Source: Tetrahymena elliotti 4EA (lineage: Eukaryota; Ciliophora; Oligohymenophorea; Hymenostomatida; Tetrahymenidae). Taken from it: a stretch of DNA of 64,000 bases. This document shows, piece by piece, positions 38,312-50,866 of this stretch. Under the pieces are notes generated by a model. It did not search any database. It saw only the letters and a list, made by a program, of their open reading frames with translations, and was not told where the DNA came from. A program made the position numbers and the translations under genes. The stretch spans positions 286,965-350,964 of the forward strand of contig JH720354.1 in the NCBI GenBank assembly GCA_000231825.2, written 5' to 3'. Within the stretch, counting starts at the first letter, position 1. The number at the start of each line of letters is the position of its first letter.

Positions 38312-40134
38312 ATTTTATTATTAGAATTAATTTTAAGCATGATCATATTCATGGTAATTATCTTGCTATTATACATTATTATTAGGATTTTAAATTTCTT
38401 AAGATTAGAAGTTATATTGATAGCTAAGAGTTGTTTAAATATATTGTTCTATTATAAATTCTGCTATCAAGCAAGCCTTTATTTTCTCTTTAGGAGTGTA
38501 AACTACTTTATTTTTCTAAAGAAAACTGGTAAGATTTTAATTAACTTATTAAATATCTCCACTTTTTTAAAACATTTTCTTGATCAAAAAGAGGACTTGC
38601 TCTTGATTATTTAACAAAAAGAAAATTATGTTGGCAATTTTTTGAGAATTCAAACTTGAATATCAAAGATATAATTCTAAATTAAATATTTTTAGTATTT
38701 ATAAATAGCAAAAGAATTTACCTAAATTGATCTCAATACTGTTAATAGTTGGTACCAATACTTACTATTTATCAGTTACTAACGAATGAATTTGCTTTCT
38801 TATTTTGCAATAGAATTTCAGAAGTTTACTTGGAATTAATTTGTTAAAACAACAAAATGCGTATAGTCTTGCATCTTAAGACTATTTAAGTATTTTCCTC
38901 CAACAATAATAGAACGAATAACAAGACTTCGCAATTATTTACTTCTTTGAGTATTTGCTACACTGAATAACAAAAAATTCTTAACTGATCTCGTTTTTTA
39001 TAAAGAGTATGAATAATTTAATACATAATAGTCAATTAAATGCATGCTGAATTTCTAGTGATCCTTTATGATATACTCCTAAGCAAGTTAATTCAATGTG
39101 ATGAAGAATTTATGCTCATCTAGTTCTTATACCTTTAATTAATATAGGCAATGTATATATTTGTTACTAAATGATGATTATATTTTCAGTGAATTAATAT
39201 GGTTAATTTTTATTTAGAAAGAAGCAAAAATTACTTCATTTTAGTTAAAGAAAGGTAAATCACATTCATTGTAAGTATCTATTAAATCTTATATGCATTA
39301 ATTTGCATCAAATTCTAAAATATTAGTTTAAACTGATGCCATAACTAAATTCTAAAATAGTCAATTATGAAAGTGTTTCGAATTACTTGGATATAAATAA
39401 CTCTAATTTTTAATTTGTAATTTAATAATCAAAATATCTAACAATTTAATCACCATCTGAATATTAATTTCTTTAATAACTTAATTACTAACAAGTGAGC
39501 AAGCAGGCAGGCAGGCAGGCAAGCTATTGAGATCAAACTAATTAATTAAAATCGCTTTATATTCATGGCAATAATTATCTTTTATTAATAAAAACTTTTT
39601 TGAATAATAATCAAATTCGTCAAAATCTTAACAACTATATTTTTTTATTCACTTTCATCCATCATTATTAAATAGATTTATAAAAACATTAATTTTTTAG
39701 ACAACAAATAAGAGAGAGAGAGAGATAGATAGGATACAAATATAATTAAATCTTTATTTTATTTTAATTTCTTTCCATTAATCTTTTAGATTATTAACAT
39801 ATTAATTTAACCAATTATTTTCATTATATTTATTGATCATTCATTTAAAAAAATTTTATTTCATTCATTCATAGAAATAAATGTTTTTTTGATAAAAGGA
39901 TGGACTTTTATGATAATTTAAAAATATAAAATAGATTTAATTAAAATTATAAATATTTTATTATTTTTGAAGAAAAAGCATACAAGATACTTAGAGATAT
40001 GCTGATTCATAAAATAATAAGAAAATCAATAGCAAAATAATAAGAAGTGATTTAAGTCAAGAATTTAATTGATTTTTAATCTTCTTTTTTAATAAAATTT
40101 GTATTAATTTTTAGAAATAGTTTTGCATCTAAAC
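38312..40134. other. Divergent intergenic region with microsatellites
   Basis: 1.8 kb between the divergent Gln/Asn-rich gene and uL23m. I see no gene. It holds a CAGG/GCAG tetranucleotide tract at 39496-39522 and an AG dinucleotide tract at about 39710-39726. Confidence 0.6.
39496..39522. repeat. (GCAG)n microsatellite
   Basis: The text GAGCAAGCAGGCAGGCAGGC continues into AGGCAAGC, about five GCAG units. It is unusual here because half the unit is G or C. Confidence 0.85.
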
Positions 40135-40904
40135 ATGAATAATATTGTTAGATTTCCTAAAAATTTGAATATTCTTAAGGACCCTAAAGCTTTTAAAAAC
40201 TATTGCTTGAATCCTTTAGGTTTAACAGTAATAAATTAAAGATATTTAGCTTAAAATTATAATAGAATTTAACTTTTAAATTGAATTTACTAATTATATT
40301 TATTAATATTATAGACTTAAAAGACCAGCAATTTCCCTAAAGAATAAAAGATAGAAAAGTACTGTAATTGGGAAATGCTTGTTCACAGAGGTGAAAAGCC
40401 CCTTGAAAATAATACAGTTGTCTTAAAATGCAACCCTAATCTTGCTAAACCTGAAATTAAGCAATATCTTACAAAATGTAAAACTTCATTTGAAAATAAA
40501 TCAATAGGAAATAGCATCATTAAATGCATAACCAAAAGTAGAATATTCAAAATTAACATCTTTTTTAATATAATAATTAGTATACGGTTTAGATATCAAT
40601 AAAGTTAATACAGTCAGATATACAGGAAAAGTTAAAAACTCCATTTTAAGAAGTAAACTTAATTTCATTTAACTTCTCCTTTAAAAATATGAATCAATTT
40701 TCAGCTTTTAGCTTAGATTAAATTATTATATGATTTGTATTTTGTGTGTACTAAATTTGATAAATAGAAAATTCTATGTATTAATATGATATATTCTTTA
40801 TTTTATTCATAATAGAACCCTTCAAGACAAAAGATTTCAAGAAGGTTTATGCTGTCTTAAAAACTGAAGTTGAACCCTTCTACCAAAAGATTGAAACTAT
40901 GTGA
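40135..40904 (+). CDS. Mitochondrial large-subunit ribosomal protein uL23m, 138 aa, four exons
   Basis: Exons 40135-40227, 40315-40477, 40581-40652 and 40816-40904 add up to 417 nt (139 codons with TGA) and every junction is GT/AG in frame. The protein starts MNNIVRFPKNLNILKDPKAF, basic and able to serve as an organelle targeting sequence. The L23 core is clear: KPEIKQYLTK joins LYGLDINKVNTVRYTGKVKN, then PFKTKDFKKVYAVLKTEVEP. In L23 proteins this is the alpha-beta fold that contacts 23S-type rRNA near the peptide exit tunnel. The divergence from cytosolic L23a and the basic start point to the mitochondrial form. The size fits short mitochondrial uL23. Confidence 0.85.
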
Positions 40905-41899
40905 TTCTAAAATATACAGATATAAACCATATTTAATTTGTTTGCCTCTTATGTATATTCATTTGTTTTCTATGCTTCTAAAAATTGAATTGCACTTAAT
41001 TTTATTAAAAAATAATTAACTTATTTATTAATTATTTGCTGATTTACATTTTGTAAGAAAATATTTTTTTTATTATTAAAGTTTTAAGGATATTTCCAAC
41101 AATATTTGAAATTAAAAATGATAATAGAAATCTTAATAATTTGTATTTTTTTAATCACTCAAAACATTTTGAAAAGAAAAATAAAATATGAAATTTTATT
41201 CACTTTTCGAAATCTAATTATTTTTAATAAATTAGAATTTAAAAATAAATATTTTTATTAGTTTTTTGAACAAAATAAGAATTTTAAACTATTTATTACT
41301 AAAATTCATCTAAATATAATCTTATTCTACATATTTTATTTATTTTTATATTTATTATTTTTTAAGAATTGCTTTACATTTATTTAGTAGAATTATGTAT
41401 TCATTAATGCTTATTTTAGTCAATTTATTTTAAATATTTGGGGAAAAAAAATGTTTTCTCACCGTTTTTTTATCTAAATCTTAATATGTTTAGAATACTT
41501 TTTGTAATTTTTTATATTTTTAAAAAAAATCAAATAAAGTTAGGCAGGCTTTAAATATGTATTGGAACAAAATTATTCAAAATATTTAAACATTTTTTAT
41601 AAGAAATAGAAGTTAATATGAATAAAGAAGATAGAAAATAAAGATTTACAATAAATAGTTTAATTGAGAAGATTAAAGGATTTAAATAAGAATTTTTAAA
41701 TTATTTTATAATTGAAATCAAGAAATTGGTAATATATTCTGTTTCTACATCTCTTATTTTGTTTTTTTATTAATGGCTTAACTAAATTTGTTAAAATAAA
41801 AACCGTTACCTTAGGTTTGGTATAATGTTATATTCCCTAAATTTTTATTTTAGTTAATTTATTTATTTTAATTTTAAGTTTAAGATTCTTTTTTATCGC
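40905..41899. other. Convergent intergenic region
   Basis: About 1 kb between uL23m and the stop of the coiled-coil gene. It is strongly A/T-rich with poly-A and poly-T runs. A 61-codon minus frame (41718-41903, MSDKKESQTQNQ...) lies at its right end but overlaps the neighbouring stop and has no recognisable family. Confidence 0.5.
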
Positions 41900-44800
41900 T
41901 CATTGAAATATCTGTTTTTAAATAAAATAATTTTGTTTTAGAATATAAATTTAAAAATATATTGAATTGTTACTCTTTTATTTATTGATAGAGTATGATC
42001 TGTTCCTTAAAGGCTATTGTTATTACTTTGAGTTAGAAGATGGTATAGAGCTAACAGGAAATATTTGTTAATTAAAAGCTTTTATCAATTTAAAATAGGA
42101 TTAATATTAAATTAAATAATTTAATAATACTTTTATCTAGTTAAGGATACTTTTGTAAAAATTACATTTATGATTTATACTAATTATCTATGTTTTGTTT
42201 CATTTATTGCTTGTTATAAATATTTGCAAAATACTCAAAAGGTGAAGTCTTAATAGTATTATCTGCATGATATTCTTACTTGCTGCTACTTAACTCATTA
42301 GCATGTCTCTCTTTCCCATTACTTGACAACACATATATATTATGAGATTGAATTTCTGTCTAGCTTGGCTCTGTCTACAATTTCTTGTAAAAATGATCAG
42401 CTCCTATTAAAAATATTAGCAAATTAGAATTAATTCTCTCATTTATTTTTTACTTGTTTTTATTTTTTATAATCCAATAGTAGTCTGTTGTGATGGCGGT
42501 GTTCTTTGTTCTTGTACAACATTAAAAGTGCTAGACTAATTTAGTATGGTTTCTTTGTTACTTGAATTATTTCTCACTTTATTTTATTCAATATTTGGTG
42601 TATAACATCTCTTTTGCTCCCTTTTTAATTTCAAAGAATAAAATGAAACATTTTACCATTAATCTCATTAAAAATAATAAATAATTCCAAAGTTCATTTA
42701 AATGAAAAAATATATGATTATTTTTTTGCTGTCTTAATACAAGTTAAATTAATTTATTACCTATCAAACATTGGTGCCTAGAACTACTTCTTTTTTGGGG
42801 CATATTTAGGGAAAAATGGCTTTAATTCATTTTCTGCATCAAATTTTTACTCTGAGTTTAGAGGAATAATTGAAGAAATTAATAAATTTAAATGATTTTA
42901 CATGAATAAAGATTAAGAATTTTAAGGATTTCTTGCCAGTGCTTTTCTTCAATAGATTCCAGTTATTTTTTTAATTCTTCTTCTCTCTTTTTTCTATCAA
43001 ATTGGTCATTAAATAGTCTTTCCCAAACACTATTTCTTTTATCATAATTTTTTCTCTCTTCATCTGAAGAGTCTTATTCCATTTTATCTTAAGTATTTAA
43101 CTTATTGTTGTACTTTTTTAAAAAAAACTCAATTTAGCATAAAACGAATATAAAAAAACAAAAAGATACTCTTTGTTTCATAAATTATGGAGATTCTAAT
43201 TAATTGATTTGGCTAAGATTTCTGTTTAAGTTCATTTATGAGCTTTTTTCCAACTCATCCACATCAAATTTGTCAAATAAAGACTTTTCTTTTTTTTTTA
43301 CTGTTTTTTATTAGTTTGGACTATTTTCAGTACTTCTTTTAAGTTTTTTTTTAGTCCTAAAATCGATATCTTTCATTTAAAAATCAGTTTAGGTTTCCTT
43401 ATCCTCCAAAATTAACCCATCACTCCTTACCCTTTCTCTTACATTAATAACAGCATTTTCCTTATCTAAGCTATCCTCTTGTAACATTGCTTCGATTTCT
43501 TTTTGTTATTGTTCTAAAACTGACAGATTTTCATTTATCCCTTAAATTTTAGTGCCTGTACCTTTTTCTTTAAACTTTTCTCCAAGCATCTAATCAGCTG
43601 CTTCATTTTTAGTTTACTATGTTTCAAGAGCCAGAATAAAACCATTTTAATCTTACTTATCTTTCATAGTAAATAAATTATTATCATGTAAAGTATAATA
43701 GTAAGAATATATTAATTTTACTTGCATTAGATATTGTTTTCATAAAGTTTTTAGCTTTTTTGTTATTTGAGTCTCCAAAATCCTATTTTAAAAAATGAAA
43801 AAAATTATTTTTTATTTCAAAATTATTATTCAAAAGGTTTATTTTAAAATTAAAATTAATTCATTAAAATTTTGATGAAAAATCTCTAAAATCTTCTAAA
43901 ATAAAACAGATTAAAACATAAGCTAATAATACAAATTAGTAATTAGACTCATTTTATGATATTTGTTGAAAATAAAAAAAGATGTAATAGTAGGGAGATA
44001 AAAGATTTTCACAATAGCAAATTTTTATATTGTTTGATTTACCAAGATTTTTAGATCACTGATACCAATTTTTTGAGCTATTTCACTGAAAGTGTCTTCA
44101 TAAAGAGTAATTTTTAATTTAAGCTCTCTATTGTCATTTTTGAACTAAGTATTGAAATCTCTCTGACAATGCAATTCCTAAGTGACTCTTTCTACCTGTT
44201 TGTTTAGAAAACTAATTCTCTCTTCCAAACCACTTTTTTAATTTTGCTATTCTTAAATTTATTAATTCAAAGCATCAATTTGCATTTCTAATTCAAAAAT
44301 TATATCAATGTCGTCTTCTTCTTGTTGAACTATTATTTGCTTTACATTATTTTAGCCTTCATTAACAACAATATCTTCTTTTGCTTTTTCTTTTTCAGAA
44401 ACTCCATCATTTATAAATACTGTGCTATCTGCCATTTTTTTTTCTGAATATTCAAGATTTCTCTCTTATAAAATAGATGGTTTTCTATCAATTTTAAAAT
44501 TCTCAGATGGCTTTTTCTCTAACTTCTAAGTTACTTTAGAAGAAAGCAAAGAATGATCTTTTTAACTTTATTCATTTTGAATATCTGAAAAATCATCTTG
44601 CTAGTTTGATTACTATCTAACTCTTTATTGGATGGATATGACTGAATGCCTTTAAGAGACTCTAGCTTTGATTCTTTTAGACTAAAACAAAGAGCCAGGC
44701 AAATCAACCAATTTTTTACTCTATTGTAAAGGCTAAGTCACCTGTCTCAATATGTATTTTTTGAGAAAGTCTTACTTTTTTTCAATACTTTATTCTTCTA

Positions 44801-46735
44801 ATTCATCCAAAGAGTCTTTAACTTTCATTAATTTTGCAGCAAACATCCATTTTTAAAAGAACAATTTTAGTTACGATTCCTCAATAATTCTTTCAAAATT
44901 TCTATTTCCTAATTGCTCATAAATATCTTTTCTTCTCTCCTCAAAATCTTCATACACTGTTCAATTATTTTTAATTAAAAAATACAAGTATTGAAAAATA
45001 ATTAATTACATTTCTCTTCTCTTGCTTTAAATTATTCTTCCATTTGTTTAATAGTTTCCTATCTTACATTTTCTAGATCTTAGCTAAATCCTATTCTAAT
45101 TTACTCGATTTCCTTTTCTTTTTCAGCCACTTCTTTTCTTATACTCTCTATTTCCTACTAAGATCTCTCAACCATTTTTTCCATTTAATATTTAATTTAT
45201 CTTTTTAGTTCATCGTATTCTCTTGAACTTGCTTTACTCTGTGAAATTAATTCGTCTATTTCTTTATACCTTTTTTTTTCCAAAATTGAAAATTAATTAA
45301 TTTTGAGAATAACTATTTACCTAATTCCATAACCAGCTCTTTGTTACTCAAATATTCTGAAAAAATATGCATTTCCCATCTAATCTTACAGAATTTTCCA
45401 TATCTTATGAGGGTTAGTCTCCATAGCAAACAGAGTTTTAGCAACAGATATAGGATCATTTTAACTCATGAAAGCGAAAAGAGTTTCTTGCAGCTACAAA
45501 TATAAAAAATGATTAAATATTAAATATTTAGATATTCCTTTTCAACTCATTTTCTTAATTATTATCAAAATTTTAACTGAAATTTACCACAAATTGGAAT
45601 ACTTAAAACCACATATTTGAAAGTAAAAAATTTTCATTTCTAATTCAATAGATAATTAATTCCTAAATAAATATTCATTGCTCCATTACTTTTTCAAATT
45701 CTTCTTGATGCCGTTTGAACTTCTTTTGCATTTGATACATTTTATTTTCACATTACATCTTTAAATCCTATAACCTACTGTTCAATACTTCTCTAATTTT
45801 ATCATCATAAATAATGGAAGGTTCAAAATAGCTAACTTCAAAACAATTCTAAAAATCTCTATCTTTTCTATTAAATATTTCTTTCCAATGAGATACATCC
45901 TTCATATATCCGTAAGTAATTTCACTTAGTATACATTCTCTATTAACTACCTTTTCTTTAAGTTCTAGAACTTGTTACTCTAAATTTTTTATAGTTTGTT
46001 TTAACTTGAAAGGAGACTCTGAATCTTCTTCATACATTTTCTCTTAGTCTTCTACTAGTCTTGCTTCTTCAAAATTATTATTATCAAATTTCTTTCTAAC
46101 ATCCTTATCTTATTATTCTGATTTGTCTGTGTCGCTCATTTCGCTTTCACTCGAAATAAATCCCTCATCTTTTTAGTTTTTTTTCTTCTTTTTTTAAGGG
46201 CTATCCTGATTAGAATTATTCTTTTAAATCTCATCATAATACTGAATAGAGTTATCAGCTTATTACACTTTCATTAAATCAGAAATAACTTATGCTTTTA
46301 GCTTATTAACAAAAGGCTTGTTTTGTGGTCTTTTAACAAATGATTTTATGCTGATTAAAACATTTTTCAGTTAAATATCTAGCAACGAAATATTATTTGA
46401 ATTGATTTAAAAGATATAATCAATAACTTATTTTGCATATGTTTAGCATTATTCATCTACTTTGCTTACCAAAAGCTAATTAAAATATATTTAAAAAATA
46501 AAATATTTAACATTGATTTAAAAAATCTAATTACTTCTATCTTTTCTAATAATTTTTGCTGATTATCTTGATTTAACTATTCAATATTCTCCTTATTTTA
46601 AGAGTTGTAAAGCTATTCTGTCTCTATTTAAATTAGATCTATTAATTTTTCAATGATTAAAGATATGTCACCTTGGTATCTATTCCTTATCAAATCCAAC
46701 TGCTAAAGAGTATCAAAACTCTTATTTTTTTTCAT
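41900..46735 (-). CDS. Long coiled-coil protein, multi-exon
   Basis: Start ATG at 46735 (MKKNKSFDTLQQLDLIRNRY). Most of the protein is charged and helical with heptads: FKLKQTIKNLEQQVLELKEK, VQQEEDDIDIIFELEMQIDA, then LNQQIQEQQNQKSGLEERIS. There is an acidic-basic block (SPQKKKKKTKKDEGFISSES). Near the C-terminus DKRNSVWERLFNDQFDRKK and EEELKKQLESIEEKHW resemble a block common in ciliate basal-body and axoneme-associated proteins. The last exons join as TTIGLQKIKTR to ADHFYKKLQTEPSQ, then KYPQLDK to TFNQQIFPVSSIPSSN, stop TGA at 41900-41902. Introns lie near 42190, 42430, 42700, 43700-43990, 44990, 45290 and 45500-45660; several are approximate. It might be two genes, since ATG codons also occur at MADSTVFINDG (about 44433). 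No enzyme domain is seen. Confidence 0.7.
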
Positions 46736-47351
46736 AGCAAAGAAGCCTAAACACTCTTTTATTAGTTAAGGTAGCTTGACTAAGTAATAAATTCAGTGTT
46801 TTTAATCTAAATATAAGTATTTTCTATAAATTTATTTATTTGAAGGATTATTCTATCTATAAAATTTTACAAATAATCAAAAACAAACAGTATTCTTAGA
46901 AATTAGTTAGAATTAGCATCTGAATATTCAAATTATAAGGCTAATCCCTGTTCACAAATAATTATTTTCAAGATTAAAAGAATCTGTTATAATAAGATTA
47001 TTTTTCATTGAATGGAGTGCTTTTCCTAATGATTTTTTAACCATTCATTTATTTATAGATGGACTTTTGTTGGATAGAAGAGTATTTAATAATGCGATAC
47101 CTATGCATTTTTACAAATTATTTACTCTCAAGTTAAGCATCTGTACTAGTTAATTAAACAATACAAAATTGATACAAAAATCCTCAAACCCTAATTTACA
47201 TGCATAAGTAATGTTTTCAAAAATAAAATGTGTGATTTTAATTATTTAATCCCTCTTATGCGAGAATAAAATTTATCTTAAAAGAAAAATACTGTGTTTA
47301 AAATCTTAAAAATATAAAAGTTATAAAATTATATTTAATTATTAGTACAAA
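46736..47351. other. Intergenic region upstream of coiled-coil gene and tRNA cluster
   Basis: About 600 bp. The frame just upstream of the ATG stays open on the minus strand (VKLPQLIKECLGFFA before MKKNKS), so an earlier start or first exon is possible. Otherwise nothing is seen. Confidence 0.5.
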
Positions 47352-47424
47352 ACCCGTCTAGCTCAGTCGGTAGAGCGCCAGCCTTTTAAGCTGGTGGTCG
47401 AGGGTTCGAGCCCCTCGGTGGGTG
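47352..47424 (+). tRNA. tRNA-Lys(UUU), copy 1
   Basis: 73 nt cloverleaf. The acceptor stem ACCCGTC pairs with GGTGGGT (two G-U pairs), discriminator G. The D-arm is GCTCAGTCGGTAGAGC. The anticodon arm CCAGC-CTTTTAA-GCTGG carries anticodon TTT (Lys). The T-arm is GAGGG-TTCGAGC-CCCTC. No intron. A T8 run follows as the Pol III terminator. An 11-bp upstream text (TAGTACAAAA) is shared with copy 2. Confidence 0.98.
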
Positions 47425-47502
47425 ATTTTTTTTGAATTTTCTCCTTTTTATTTCATTTAGAAATATAAATGTCTTAAATAAAAAATAGTTTACTAGTACA
47501 AA

Positions 47503-47575
47503 ACCCGTCTAGCTCAGTCGGTAGAGCGCCAGCCTTTTAAGCTGGTGGTCGAGGGTTCGAGCCCCTCGGTGGGTG
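47503..47575 (+). tRNA. tRNA-Lys(UUU), copy 2
   Basis: Identical in all 73 bases to the copy at 47352-47424, 78 bp further on. It is preceded by CTAGTACAAAA, as in copy 1, and followed by GAA and a T8 terminator. The shared flank suggests a short-range tandem duplication. Confidence 0.98.
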
Positions 47576-47738
47576 AATTTTTTTTCTTTTAACATATCTA
47601 ATAAAATAATTAAAGCAATCTCCTACATTTTTTAAAAATCTAAAAACGAAATATAATAGCTTATTAAAAATTCATCACAAATAAATATCAAAGAAAATCT
47701 TCAAAAAATCTGAGTGTTTAATAATTTATAATTATCAA

Positions 47739-47811
47739 ACCCGTCTAGCTCAGTCGGTAGAGCGCCAGCCTTTTAAGCTGGTGGTCGAGGGTTCGAGCCC
47801 CTCGGTGGGTG
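47739..47811 (+). tRNA. tRNA-Lys(UUU), copy 3
   Basis: Identical to the other two copies, 163 bp after copy 2. Its 5' flank (AATTATCAA) differs from that of copies 1 and 2. T5 then CT5 follow as terminator. Confidence 0.98.
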
Positions 47812-48640
47812 ATTTTTCTTTTTTAAATATTTTGATTTCAAAGTTAAACAGTCAAAATTAAAAAATTTTAGCAATCAATCCCTTTCCTTTCTTTTTTGAA
47901 AGTTTTGAAAAGCTGTCAAAAATAAAAATAATTTTTTGAAAAATGAAAAACCTTTTATGAATGAAATAAACTAGTATTTTAATGAAATCTTTATCTTTTG
48001 TAATGATTAAAAAGTGAATAAATTTGTTATTCAAAATTTAATTTCAATAAATAAGTAATTTTTTTCAGGAAATACAGTGATTTTTAAAAACAGGTACTTG
48101 AATTGTAAGGTTTCAAAACTAATTTAAAGAAGAATACAGTATCTAGAATCTTTCAAATGATCCAATATGAAATCAGATTTTTTAATTTTATTCAAAATCT
48201 CAGTTAATATTCAATTGAATAAATTAGAATTTTTTGAGTTTAGATTAGATATTTTACAAATTCAAACAAGTCAACAAAGGTCTAAAAAAATTAATTTTAT
48301 TTTGCATTAAAATCTTAAAGTTCATAGAAATTTAAATTAAGCAAAGGATCTTTTTTAATTCAGTTATTTTTTAAAATTATATGAATATTTACAAATTTTA
48401 AGAATTTCTTGATTAATCGATTAAGTTCCAACAAAAAGATGATAATATACAAAAAAATCTACAACTTTGATTTTAAAAAATATAGAAATTTAGATATGAA
48501 AGAGAAAAATAAATAAAAGAATAGATTATTTCATTAAAATATTTTTAAGGTTGATTTAGTTTAATGAATAAAAAAATTAAATTTTAAATTATTAACATTT
48601 AAAGAGCTATTATACTTTTTTTTTTATTAGCTAGTTCAAA
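47812..48640. other. Intergenic region
   Basis: About 830 bp of A/T-rich sequence between the tRNA cluster and the copine pseudogene. Nothing is recognised. Confidence 0.6.
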
Positions 48641-50325
48641 TCACATAGGTTGGGGAGGGGGAGGAACTACATATTAACTATAATCAAGTATATGAGATTA
48701 ATCTTAAAGATATTCTCTATCAATATTTTATTCAGTAACTAATTGTTAATTTTCAGGAGCCATATGCTGATTAAATTACTAATATAATTAAGGTTATTGT
48801 TAAGGAGCTGAGGGTAGTCAAATAAGTTTTGTAATTAAATTAGTTCAAAGCTACATTAGAATTTTAAACGAGTATATTATTAGCTTGAGGAATGTTATCA
48901 ACCTCCATTTTTTGATAAAAAGGTAGAACTGGTTTTTTTCCAACCAACTTAAAATACTCAGTAATTTGGTATGGCATCTCTTCAAGGACTGCTTAAGCTA
49001 GTGCCTATGAGTTAGTCTTGTATTTATTAAATAGAATAAACTAAGAAACATCTCTATAGGCTTTATGACCTTAATTATTGAAGAAAGGTTAAATAATTGT
49101 AGATTTGTAAAAGAAAAAAAATTAATTTACCGTTTGAATCAATTAGCCCATTCCCACTATCAAGACTATTCTTTTTAGTGAAATCTGCATTACCAATTCC
49201 AAAAATAATAAAACTTAATGGAAGAAGAGAAGATTAAACAATTGAAGTAATAGTTTATTGGAGATCTTCAATTTCACCATTAGTTAATATCAATGTAATG
49301 TAATATTTATTATCACTCTATTACTTACTTGCTTAAGCTAGCTTCATTACTTCTGAAACTACATACAGGATTCAATAATCTTTTGTCTGATAAATCCACA
49401 AATTTTAAAAAATGTGAATAAGTTTCCATCATGCCTTTGATATTACTAACTTAAGGATTCACAAGAATTCCATTCACTGGGAAGCAATGAAGAGTTTATG
49501 TTGAATTAAAATGGGGTAGTTTGGGCTTGGCTCCTTTATTAATTTATTAAAAAAAAAGATAAAAGCAAAATTCAGAGGTATTTATTTGTTAAGTAAATTA
49601 AATTAAAAAAACTCAAGTAAAATATACCAAAACCATAAAATGGGATACTCTTATCTTCATTTTTATCTAATTGTAATTTGCATTGAATGATCTCCTTTGC
49701 ATAAATCATCATTGAAAATTGTGGATCTAAATTTCTATCTACAACTTCAGTTTCAAACACTTTTGTTAGCTAATTATTTCTCAAAGCAGCTAAATTTATG
49801 CAGAGGACAAGACTTTCTCCAAAAGCATAAGTTTTTTAAATTTTTACCTTATACTCTCAACTCAAGTTCATCATAATTTTAAAAAACCCTTTCTGCTCTC
49901 AGAATAATTTTTCCAACCATTTATAGGATAATTGTTCTTTAGATTGAGAGTGAGAGTTTAATTTTTTTAGCCAGCAATCTACAAAAGAGTTGAACTAACC
50001 TCTCCAATTAAATGGTTTGAATCAGGTCCTTCATATACAAAAACTTAGAATATTACTTTTTATTCAACTTCAAATAAGTAATCCACTTAACTTGATTTTG
50101 TAAAATTTGGATTCAAGTTATCCTTAATCATTTCTGTTCTAAAATGTTCTCCCCATTGCTTAGTTTGTGGATCTTCTTTGTGCATGATAATAAATCTATC
50201 TTTTTATTACTATCCATTTATTTTTCAAGGGATCACCAGGAAATAAAAATTTCAACCTTTTCCCTCTCTTAGATATCCAAAAGAAGATAATCTTATATGT
50301 TATTTTAATTTTTTTGCTAGTTCAT
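48641..50325 (-). pseudogene. Copine (C2-C2-vWA) gene with multiple frameshifts and a stop
   Basis: Copine text is found in pieces from ATG 50325 to TGA 48641. C2A: RFIIMHKEDPQTKQWGEHFR, KDNLNPNF and LIGEVSSTLLQIAGQKNQTL. C2B: DELELRVQGKNLKNL and TKVFETEVVDRNLDPQFS. vWA: EDKSIPFYGFG, YYITLILTNGEIEDLQQTIT, LSFIIFGIGNADF and AYRDVSQFILF. The tail is VVPPPPQPM. These pieces lie in different frames. Breaks: TGA at 50233-50235 in C2A; a shift at the T-run near 50201; shifts near 49875 and 49830; loss of the C2B end and vWA start near 49700; a TGTA duplication near 49362; and shifts in the C-terminal tail near 48770-48820. Two ordinary introns remain (about 49136 and 49557-49630). Copines bind membranes in a calcium-dependent way; this copy seems unable to make a full protein. 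Confidence 0.8.
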
Positions 50326-50866
50326 ATTAAAAATACTGAAAACCTTCTTTTACTTTAATTTGTTATTTTTTTTCTAATCTGTTTCAAAAAAACAGATTTA
50401 TTAATTTTTGATCAATTTTTTATTTTTTTATCTTTCTAATTTCTAAATTATTTTTTTTTAGAGGTGATATAATAATGTAAACAAATATTTTGAGGTCAAA
50501 GATTTTATGTTGAATACTTGCTAAATATAAAGACCTTAAAATAAAAAAATTGTTAATTTACTAGACTCTCTCTCTATTAGAAAGAATTTAAGAATTTGCT
50601 TAATAAGAAAATAACAATTTAAATTTAATCTCTATTTTATAAGTTAATACTCTTTTTTCATAAATAAACATAATTAAGATATTTAATGCATAATTATTTA
50701 TATTTAATTAGCTAATAATAAGTTTGAAGTTAAACTAATTTTTTAACAACTGCCCTCAGCAATTTCCTTAATTATCCATTTAAAGTTATTTAATGTAAAT
50801 AGATAAAAAAGCAAGAATATCTAAAAAAAGAAAAAATAATTAACTATTAATTTTAGAACGATTAAT
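50326..50866. other. Intergenic region
   Basis: About 540 bp, A/T-rich, between the copine start and the truncated TFIIB-like copy. No feature is recognised; the missing 5' part of the TFIIB-like copy is not found here. Confidence 0.6.

Noticed and set aside
41718..41903. 61-codon minus-strand frame MSDKKESQTQNQ
   Set aside because: It starts on top of the coiled-coil gene's stop codon, has no family, and Gln/Asn text arises readily from A/T-rich DNA in this code.
41773..42173. Plus-strand small gene reading MAQLNLLKQKPLPQVWYN then YDLFLKGYCYYFELEDGIEL
   Set aside because: The frame is protein-like and can be spliced, but the same bases extend the minus-strand coiled-coil gene through a good GT/AG junction into Ser/Gln-rich text and a TGA at 41900. 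Both cannot easily be coding; the minus reading explains more.
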